Assembly: GCA_903911455.1 (NCBI GenBank)
Contig: CAIWDQ010000363.1
Span: forward strand, 1-11,968
Reading direction: 5' to 3'
Origin: an uncultured bacterium
GTDB taxonomy: Bacteria > Bacteroidota > Bacteroidia > Bacteroidales > JACABE01
DNA: 11,968 nt
Under the pieces are notes generated by a model that was not told the DNA's origin, searched no databases, and was given only the letters and a program-made list of their open reading frames with translations. The position numbers and the translations under genes are program-made. Shown here piece by piece: positions 6,710 to 11,968 of this stretch (the stretch's first letter is position 1; the number at the start of each line of letters is the position of its first letter).

Positions 6710-6765
6710 CGGAGAGTTAAATAAAAAGGGAAAACAAAGAAAAGAAAACAAAAAGTTAGTTCATT

Positions 6766-7047
6766 ATGATTTATATTATTTTTATTGTAATTTGGAGTAT
6801 CCTAAATTCATTTTTGTCATATTATCGTTACAAGTTGCGACGAATTATAAAATCAAAAGGTAACATTCCTTTTTGGAATTTTAAATATAGAAGAATATTT
6901 AAAAATATAATAAAAGAAGAAGAAGATCTTACTAAAAAAACTGAATATGTTGAGTTATATAAAAAGTATAACTTATCTTTAAAAATTGTAACTGTATTTG
7001 CAATAGCTTTTGCATTGACAGCTCTCATGATATCATATATAAAATAG
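6766..7047 (+). CDS. Small hypothetical membrane protein with two predicted helices
   Basis: A 93-residue protein that I do not recognise. Residues 2-20 (MIYIIFIVIWSILNSFL and on) and about 70-92 (KIVTVFAIAFALTALMISYI) are strongly hydrophobic and look like membrane spans. The middle, about 21-69, is highly basic with an acidic patch KEEEDLTKK, suggesting a positively charged cytoplasmic loop and a hairpin topology. It has its own promoter-like box 57 nt upstream, inside a segment copied from the GIY-YIG promoter. Its stop is 26 bp from the convergent uvrA stop, with no obvious hairpin terminator in the gap. The long open frame, clean topology and promoter support a real gene, but no function can be proposed. 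Confidence 0.7.
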   Translation: MIYIIFIVIWSILNSFLSYYRYKLRRIIKSKGNIPFWNFKYRRIFKNIIKEEEDLTKKTEYVELYKKYNLSLKIVTVFAIAFALTALMISYIK

Positions 7048-7073
7048 TCTTAATTAATTTAAAGAAATAAAAC

Positions 7074-9899
7074 CTATATCTCCCCCTTCAAGAACTCGGC
7101 AGTATAGCCTATTCCTTTTTTACAGATAGCTTCGGGAGTACCTTCGGCAATAATCTTTCCACCTTTATGTCCGCCTTCGGGGCCTATATCTATTATATGG
7201 TCGGCAACTTTAATAACATCCATGTTGTGCTCAATCACTAAAACAGTATTTCCTTTAGCAACCAGCTTATTCAACACATCCAACAACACTCTTATGTCTT
7301 CAAAATGCAAACCTGTAGTAGGTTCATCCAATATATATATGGTATTGCCGGTATCCTTTTTAGATAATTCAGTGGCAAGTTTCACACGCTGTGCCTCCCC
7401 TCCCGAAAGCGTAGTAGATTGTTGCCCCAAAGTAATATATCCCAAGCCAACATCTTTAAGCGTCTTTATCTTTTGCAGGATAGAAGGAATATTCTCAAAG
7501 AACTCAACAGCAGTTACAATATCCATATTTAAAACATCATTAATAGACTTCCCTTTAAAACGAATCTCTAAAGTTTCTCTATTATAACGCTTGCCATTAC
7601 AGGTTTCGCAAGGCACATAAACATCGGGCAGGAAATTCATTTCAATAGTTCGCAAACCTGCACCGCTACATGTTTCGCATCTTCCACCCTTAACATTAAA
7701 ACTAAACCTGCCAGGCTGATAACCCCTAATCTTTGAATCGGGCAAAGAAGCAAACAACTTCCTGATATCATCAAACACACTTGTATAAGTAGCAGGATTA
7801 GACCTCGGTGTCCTTCCAATCGGCGACTGATCTATTTCAATAACTTTATCAATAAGTTTTAAACCTTCAATCTTTTTATAAGGAAGCGGATTCTTATCCG
7901 AACGATAGAAATGTTTACTTAAAATAGGATGCAATGTCTCGTTAATCAAACTAGATTTACCACTCCCCGAAACACCCGTTACACATATAAACATCCCCAG
8001 AGGCAACTTCAAATCAACATTCTTTAAGTTGTTACCCGTTGCTCCTGTTAGAGAAATAAAATCGCCATTCCCTTTCCTTCTTTCCTTAGGAACCTTAATG
8101 CTTTTCTCTCCACGAAGATAATCACAAGTCATAGTCTTGCAAGTTTGCATATCGCAAGGAGATCCCTGTGCAACAATCTTACCACCATGTATCCCGGCAC
8201 CTGGACCTATATCAATTACATGGTCGGCCGAAAGAATCATATCCTTATCATGCTCCACCACAATAACAGAATTACCAACATCACGCAATTCTTTCAAAGC
8301 CTTAATCAGCCTTACATTATCGCGCTGATGCAAACCAATACTCGGCTCATCTAATATATAAAGCACGCCCACCAACTTAGAACCAATCTGCGTAGCCAAA
8401 CGAATACGTTGCGACTCCCCACCAGATAAGCTCTTTGAAGGACGATTGAGCGTTAAATAATCAATACCCACATCCAGCAAGAAATGAATCCTTGTCTTAA
8501 TCTCTCTAATGATTTCAAAAGCTATGGTTTGTTTTCTTTCATCAATAACATCGTTAACATTATCAAACCATTCTAATAGCTCAAGCATATCCATATTGGC
8601 AAGCTCAGAGATATTCTTTTCACCAATCTTAAAATAAAGAGATTCCTTTTTCAGACGGCTTCCATTACATTCGGGACATGCTATCTTATTCATAAAACCA
8701 CTAGCCCACTTCTGCACTCCTTTCGGAGAACCATCTGTACTTTGGTTAGAAATAAAGTTAATGATACCTTCAAAGTTTAATGAATAAGTAGAGATAACGC
8801 CAAAGCTTTCGCACCTAACACGTATCACCTCTTCGGAACCATAAAGAATAACATTCAAAGCATCTTGAGGGATATCTTCTATAGGAGCATCTAAACTAAA
8901 GCTATGCTTCTCGGCAATAGCTTCCAATTGTTTAAATATCCATGAGTTTTTATAAGGACCAATTGGAGTAATCCCACCTTGTTTGATTGAAAGTTTATTG
9001 TTAGGAATAATCTTTTCAATATCCATTTCAGATATCTCACCCAAACCATTACAATGCTGACAAGCTCCATAAGGAGAGTTAAATGAAAAAGCATTTGGCT
9101 CTGGTTCATTATAAGAAATACCCGAAGTAGGGCACATCAACAAACGACTAAAGTGGCGGACTTCATTGGAAGCATTATCCAAAACCATCAGCATCCCTTT
9201 CCCGTGACGCAGTGCAATCTGAACTGCCTGTGAAACCCTTTGAATAGCGTCTTCGTTTATCTTAATCTTATCAATTACAATCTCTATGTCGTGTATTTTA
9301 TACCTGTCAACCTGCATTCCGAAAACAATTTCCTGCAGTTCTCCATCAATTCTTACCTTAAGAAAACCTTGCTTACGAACCTGCTCAAACAACTCACGGT
9401 AATGTCCTTTACGTCCTTTAACCAAAGGTGCAAGGATTACGATTCCTTTATCATTATACTTTTCGTAAATAAGTTCCACGATTTGTGTTTCGGAATACTT
9501 CACCATCTTCTCTCCGGTAACATAAGAGTAAGCATCAGCAACTCTTGCATAAAGTAAACGAAGGAAATCATATATCTCAGTGATAGTTCCAACTGTAGAG
9601 CGGGGATTCTTTCCGGTAGTCTTTTGTTCAATAGAAATAACAGGACTTAAACCAGTAATCTCATCCACATCCGGGCGTTCGAGATTGCCAATAAACTGAC
9701 GGGCATAAGCAGAAAAAGTCTCCATATACCTCCGCTGACCTTCGGCATAGATAGTGTCAAAAGCAAGAGACGACTTACCACTTCCACTTAAACCGGTAAT
9801 AACAACCAGCTTGTTGCGTGGAATAGTAACATCTATATTCTTTAGATTATGTGATCTTGCGCCGTATATTTCCAGATTGTCAGTCTCTTGTGAGTCCAT
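7074..9899 (-). CDS. uvrA: Excinuclease ABC subunit A (UvrA)
   Basis: UvrA is the DNA-damage sensor ATPase of nucleotide excision repair; as a dimer it loads UvrB on lesions. The 941 residues match the usual full length. Two ABC modules are complete. The first has Walker A GLSGSGKSS (36-44, K42) and signature LSGGESQR (491-498). The second has Walker A GVSGSGKSS with K648 and signature LSGGEAQR (831-838). Walker B-type ILDEPSIGLH and ILDEPTTGLH follow the signatures. Three cysteine modules are visible: C256...C280-x2-C283, CPEC before NGSRL, and CETC...CETC before NGKRY. In the first, the residue three after C256 is Ser259 (CPTSG) instead of the usual Cys. I believe this is common in Bacteroidota UvrA, but that is from memory. 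The ATG at 9899 is supported by a -7 promoter box 25 nt upstream. It is transcribed alone. Confidence 0.98.
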   Translation of the reverse strand: MDSQETDNLEIYGARSHNLKNIDVTIPRNKLVVITGLSGSGKSSLAFDTIYAEGQRRYMETFSAYARQFIGNLERPDVDEITGLSPVISIEQKTTGKNPRSTVGTITEIYDFLRLLYARVADAYSYVTGEKMVKYSETQIVELIYEKYNDKGIVILAPLVKGRKGHYRELFEQVRKQGFLKVRIDGELQEIVFGMQVDRYKIHDIEIVIDKIKINEDAIQRVSQAVQIALRHGKGMLMVLDNASNEVRHFSRLLMCPTSGISYNEPEPNAFSFNSPYGACQHCNGLGEISEMDIEKIIPNNKLSIKQGGITPIGPYKNSWIFKQLEAIAEKHSFSLDAPIEDIPQDALNVILYGSEEVIRVRCESFGVISTYSLNFEGIINFISNQSTDGSPKGVQKWASGFMNKIACPECNGSRLKKESLYFKIGEKNISELANMDMLELLEWFDNVNDVIDERKQTIAFEIIREIKTRIHFLLDVGIDYLTLNRPSKSLSGGESQRIRLATQIGSKLVGVLYILDEPSIGLHQRDNVRLIKALKELRDVGNSVIVVEHDKDMILSADHVIDIGPGAGIHGGKIVAQGSPCDMQTCKTMTCDYLRGEKSIKVPKERRKGNGDFISLTGATGNNLKNVDLKLPLGMFICVTGVSGSGKSSLINETLHPILSKHFYRSDKNPLPYKKIEGLKLIDKVIEIDQSPIGRTPRSNPATYTSVFDDIRKLFASLPDSKIRGYQPGRFSFNVKGGRCETCSGAGLRTIEMNFLPDVYVPCETCNGKRYNRETLEIRFKGKSINDVLNMDIVTAVEFFENIPSILQKIKTLKDVGLGYITLGQQSTTLSGGEAQRVKLATELSKKDTGNTIYILDEPTTGLHFEDIRVLLDVLNKLVAKGNTVLVIEHNMDVIKVADHIIDIGPEGGHKGGKIIAEGTPEAICKKGIGYTAEFLKGEI

Positions 9900-9924
9900 T
9901 CAGTTGCTTTCTTTAAATCGGGTG

Positions 9925-9932
9925 CAAAGGTA
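9925..9932 (-). promoter_or_regulatory. uvrA promoter -7 box
   Basis: The minus strand reads TACCTTTG followed by CACCC, a full match to the Bacteroidota -7 consensus, 25 nt upstream of the uvrA ATG. I see no clear TTTG -33 element. The expected position lies in a stretch of short AGTACTTA/AGTGCCTA-like repeats. No LexA-type operator is evident. Confidence 0.6.
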
Positions 9933-9933
9933 C

Positions 9934-9992
9934 TAAAAAGTACTTAGAGTGCCTAGAGTTTGGAGTACTTAAAGTTTAAAGTTTATTAAAAA
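9934..9992. repeat. Imperfect short repeats upstream of uvrA
   Basis: The sequence is a run of near-identical short words (AAGTACTTAGAG, TGCCTAGAG, GGAGTACTTAAAG, TTTAAAG), rich in the palindrome AGTACT. It fills the gap between the uvrA promoter box and the fic stop. It may be a simple-repeat expansion. No role is assigned. Confidence 0.45.
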
Positions 9993-10021
9993 AGGATTAA
10001 AAAGCAGTTAGTTTCTGATTG

Positions 10022-10789
10022 TTATTTCCTTAAGCATTGAGGAAGCATCAACAGAAATGGAATACAGTTATCATAATTAAGCTCATAATAGTTAACTCCA
10101 AGGTTAATGTTATTATAATATTCAGCTTGTTTCTCTTTATAATACTTTTCTGAAGGAAGATTCCAAAACAGTTGACTAAGTTTTTCAGTTATAAACCATT
10201 TCTCCAGCAGTCTTGCAGCTCTGCCGTTTCCATCTCTGAATGGATGTATATGTGCAAACATCAAATGTATTAAAGAGGCATAATAAAAGACTTCTTCTAT
10301 CTGCAAATTTGTATTATCAAGTAGTTCTTTTATCTCAATAAAAAACTCCTTCATTCTTTCTACAACAAATTCCGGTTCAATTGATAGATAAACCAAACCA
10401 TCCTGACCAAATACTCCTACTTTTTCTTTTCTATATTTACCTCTGTTGGCTGCACTAACTAAAGTCTTTGATAATATCTTATGACAATACAGAAAATTTG
10501 TCTCAGTAAGTGGTTTATTTTGAGCATACTCATATGCTGTAATTAAGTTCTCTATCTCTTGAATTTCTTTCTGGGGTTTCTTAAGTTCTTGCGACAACTT
10601 ATAATTCATATAAGAATTAAGATCAATAGTATTCCCTTCAATATTTGAAGAATAAACTGCTGATGCCTGAACATTATAACCAAGATTACCATTGATCTTA
10701 TCAAAACCAAAAGCATCAATCAACAGATTTATTTCAAACCCTATTTGTTTATGATACTCTTGATAATATTTCTTGGTGTTAAGATTCAT
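10022..10789 (-). CDS. Fic/DOC family protein (predicted AMP transferase, class II)
   Basis: This 255-residue protein has the complete Fic active-site loop HPFRDGNGR at residues 182-190, with catalytic H182. Fic enzymes usually transfer AMP from ATP to a hydroxyl on a target protein. Upstream, SSNIEG at 47-52 fits the inhibitory helix signature [S/T]xxxE[G/N] with E51. The helix is thus N-terminal to the Fic core in the same chain (class II), which predicts autoinhibition without a separate antitoxin. After the core, the protein ends within about 65 residues, without the winged-helix domain seen in many longer class II Fic proteins of about 370 residues. A hairpin-like FGQDGLVYLS (127-136) may be the flap that positions the target. 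It lies 74 bp downstream of the cvfB-like gene on the same strand, with its own -7 box. The target is unknown. Confidence 0.93.
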   Translation of the reverse strand: MNLNTKKYYQEYHKQIGFEINLLIDAFGFDKINGNLGYNVQASAVYSSNIEGNTIDLNSYMNYKLSQELKKPQKEIQEIENLITAYEYAQNKPLTETNFLYCHKILSKTLVSAANRGKYRKEKVGVFGQDGLVYLSIEPEFVVERMKEFFIEIKELLDNTNLQIEEVFYYASLIHLMFAHIHPFRDGNGRAARLLEKWFITEKLSQLFWNLPSEKYYKEKQAEYYNNINLGVNYYELNYDNCIPFLLMLPQCLRK

Positions 10790-10837
10790 TCTTATCGTAT
10801 TACAATTTAATTTAGATAATGCTCATACTATATTCTA

Positions 10838-10845
10838 CAAAAATA
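10838..10845 (-). promoter_or_regulatory. Possible fic promoter -7 box
   Basis: The minus strand reads TATTTTTG, matching TAnnTTTG, 48 nt upstream of the fic ATG and within the gap after the cvfB-like gene. The surrounding sequence is AT-rich, so a chance match is possible, and no -33 element is clear. Confidence 0.4.
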
Positions 10846-10863
10846 CAAATTAAATTCTAAAGA

Positions 10864-11745
10864 TTAATCTATATCTTCATCAATCTCTTCTTTTGCTTCC
10901 AAAAGAGCTAACTTAGTTAGTTTAATTCCATCTTTAAGTATCTCAATCTTATTATATCTAAATAGAAATCCTAAGGCTTTCTTAAATACTTTCTTACTCA
11001 TCTGTAGTTCTGAATAGATTTCATCAGGCAAACTCTTATCACATAAGTCAGAATGACCTCCGTTGTCTGTTAAAAGCTTTAATATCTTCTCTTCTGCTGA
11101 GAGTATCTCTTTATATCCGAGCTGTTGCAAAGTAATATCTATCTTACCATCATCTCTTACATTCTTAACATAAGCTTTTAACTTCTGTCCTGTTTCAATG
11201 TCAGTAAATATTTGGTTTTTAAAAATCATTCCCCAGTATTTATTCTCAACAATAACTCTAAAACCCTGCATTACTTCATCACAAACCAGCACATTAACTT
11301 CATCACCGGCATTCAATTGTGGATCATTATCGCGAAGAAATCTATTTAAGTATGTAGTTGCAACAATACGGTCGGTTTTTTCATCAAGATATAATCTAAC
11401 AACATAACTCTTGCCGGTTTCCATACGTTCAACTTGCTCACTGAATGGTACCATTAAGTCTTTAACCAAACCCCAGTCAAGGAAAGCACCAAACTTACTT
11501 AAAGTTTTTACTTTTAGATAAGCAAACTCACCAACAATAGCATAAGGTTCCTGAGTAGTTGCAATGATTCTATCATCTGAATCACGATAAATAAAAACCT
11601 TGATCTTATCGCCAACATCTGCTCCTTCGGGGATGTATTTTGTAGGCAATAGTATTGGAGTCATATCTTCGCCTGCCAGCAAATAAGCACCTTGTGCAAT
11701 GATTTTCTCTATCTCCAATTCAGTATATTTACCAGTTTCAACCAT
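10864..11745 (-). CDS. CvfB/YitL-like S1 RNA-binding protein
   Basis: This 293-residue protein matches the CvfB family of S1-domain RNA-binding regulators (YitL in Bacillus). The first OB-like domain spans about 5-65 (GDKIKVFIYRDSDDRIIAT). The second, about 68-130, is the classic S1 pattern (AYLKVKTLSKFGAFLDWGL, then KDLMVPFSEQ). A third at about 150-212 ends in VRDDGKIDITLQ. The last part, about 215-283, is the winged-helix-like domain (LLTDNGGHSDL, MSKKVFKKALGFLFR), followed by an acidic tail. Length and domain order are normal for the family. Members are thought to bind RNA and affect expression, but the role in Bacteroidota is unclear. The ATG at 11745 fits a promoter box only 17 nt upstream, implying a very short leader. 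Confidence 0.92.
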   Translation of the reverse strand: MVETGKYTELEIEKIIAQGAYLLAGEDMTPILLPTKYIPEGADVGDKIKVFIYRDSDDRIIATTQEPYAIVGEFAYLKVKTLSKFGAFLDWGLVKDLMVPFSEQVERMETGKSYVVRLYLDEKTDRIVATTYLNRFLRDNDPQLNAGDEVNVLVCDEVMQGFRVIVENKYWGMIFKNQIFTDIETGQKLKAYVKNVRDDGKIDITLQQLGYKEILSAEEKILKLLTDNGGHSDLCDKSLPDEIYSELQMSKKVFKKALGFLFRYNKIEILKDGIKLTKLALLEAKEEIDEDID

Positions 11746-11761
11746 AAGAATTATTTTTCTG

Positions 11762-11769
11762 CAAAGGTA
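11762..11769 (-). promoter_or_regulatory. Promoter -7 box of the cvfB-like gene
   Basis: The minus strand reads TACCTTTG followed by CAG, a full -7 consensus match, 17 nt upstream of the ATG at 11745. Transcription would begin only about 10 nt before the start codon, leaving little room for a ribosome-binding site, which is not unusual in this phylum. The -33 region falls in the TTATGAA heptamer repeat. Confidence 0.6.
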
Positions 11770-11777
11770 GTGAAAAT

Positions 11778-11943
11778 AATTATGAGTTATGAATTATGAA
11801 TTATGAATTGATTAAGATGTTTGTAATTAACATTCTAAAACTTGTTATTCTATAAGTTAATCTCTCTTTTTCTATTGTTATTTTTATTAATTAATATCTT
11901 TTTTGTCTTGCATTCATAATTAATAATTCATAATTCATAATTT
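11778..11943. repeat. Inverted repeat of TTATGAA heptamers in a divergent intergenic region
   Basis: The left arm (11778-11810) contains three tandem TTATGAA heptamers after a TTATGAG. The right arm (11911-11943) is close to its reverse complement, with roughly 30 of 32 positions matching. About 100 bp of AT-rich sequence separates the arms. The repeat lies between the leftward cvfB-like promoter and a rightward promoter box at the window edge. Confidence 0.7.
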
Positions 11944-11949
11944 GTTTCG

Positions 11950-11957
11950 TACTTTTG
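11950..11957 (+). promoter_or_regulatory. Rightward -7 promoter box for a gene beyond the window
   Basis: TACTTTTG followed by CACCC matches TAnnTTTG exactly and closely resembles the uvrA box in its context. It points to a gene starting just past the right edge, divergent from the cvfB-like gene. The gene itself is not visible. Confidence 0.5.
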
Positions 11958-11968
11958 CACCCTCTAAT

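Noticed and set aside
6386..6751. 121-residue minus-strand ORF over the GIY-YIG gene
   Set aside because: It is antisense to a gene with clear domain motifs, and its middle is a translation of the palindromic repeats.
9240..9557. 105-residue plus-strand ORF inside uvrA
   Set aside because: It is a shadow frame of the conserved uvrA coding strand, with no family match.

Overview
The window looks like a piece of chromosome from an AT-rich member of the Bacteroidota. Three things support this. A secreted protein ends in a type IX secretion (Por) sorting domain. Several genes have a near-perfect TAnnTTTG -7 promoter box just upstream. Recognisable Shine-Dalgarno sites are largely absent. I cannot name a genus.

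Layout, left to right. (1) 1-582, minus: C-terminally cut-off unknown protein. (2) 583-1639: about 1 kb without a convincing gene, holding a four-copy 42-bp tandem array with palindromic cores, an 8-bp tandem repeat and a pair of REP-like hairpins. (3) 1640-3355, plus: secreted M14 zinc carboxypeptidase with a T9SS tail. (4) 3437-4453, plus: extended SDR (NAD-dependent epimerase/dehydratase). (5) 4450-5595, minus: apolipoprotein N-acyltransferase (Lnt) without its N-terminal membrane part, overlapping the SDR gene tail to tail by 3 nt. (6) 5617-6282: mostly non-coding, with a second 42-bp tandem array and a promoter. (7) 6283-6585, plus: GIY-YIG endonuclease-domain protein whose last residues are encoded by the first copy of a REP-like palindromic cluster (6551-6661). 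A near copy of the upstream promoter follows and drives a small two-helix membrane protein (6766-7047). (8) 7074-9899, minus: complete uvrA. (9) 10022-10789, minus: Fic protein. (10) 10864-11745, minus: CvfB/YitL-like S1-domain RNA-binding protein. (11) 11746-11968: divergent intergenic region with an inverted heptamer repeat and a rightward promoter box at the right edge.

Most genes are housekeeping or generic functions and do not form one pathway. Lnt (lipoprotein maturation), UvrA (nucleotide excision repair) and CvfB (RNA-binding regulator) are core-type genes. The carboxypeptidase is an exported enzyme.

The accessory part is about 5617-7050, between the truncated lnt and uvrA. It has the features of a small repeat-associated unit: tandem palindromes, a GIY-YIG nuclease gene, REP-like inverted palindromes fused to its 3' end, and a duplicated promoter leading into an orphan membrane protein. 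The two 42-bp arrays are unrelated in core sequence but share the same 18 + 24 bp architecture. That shared design and the GIY-YIG/palindrome unit are the most unusual signals in the window.
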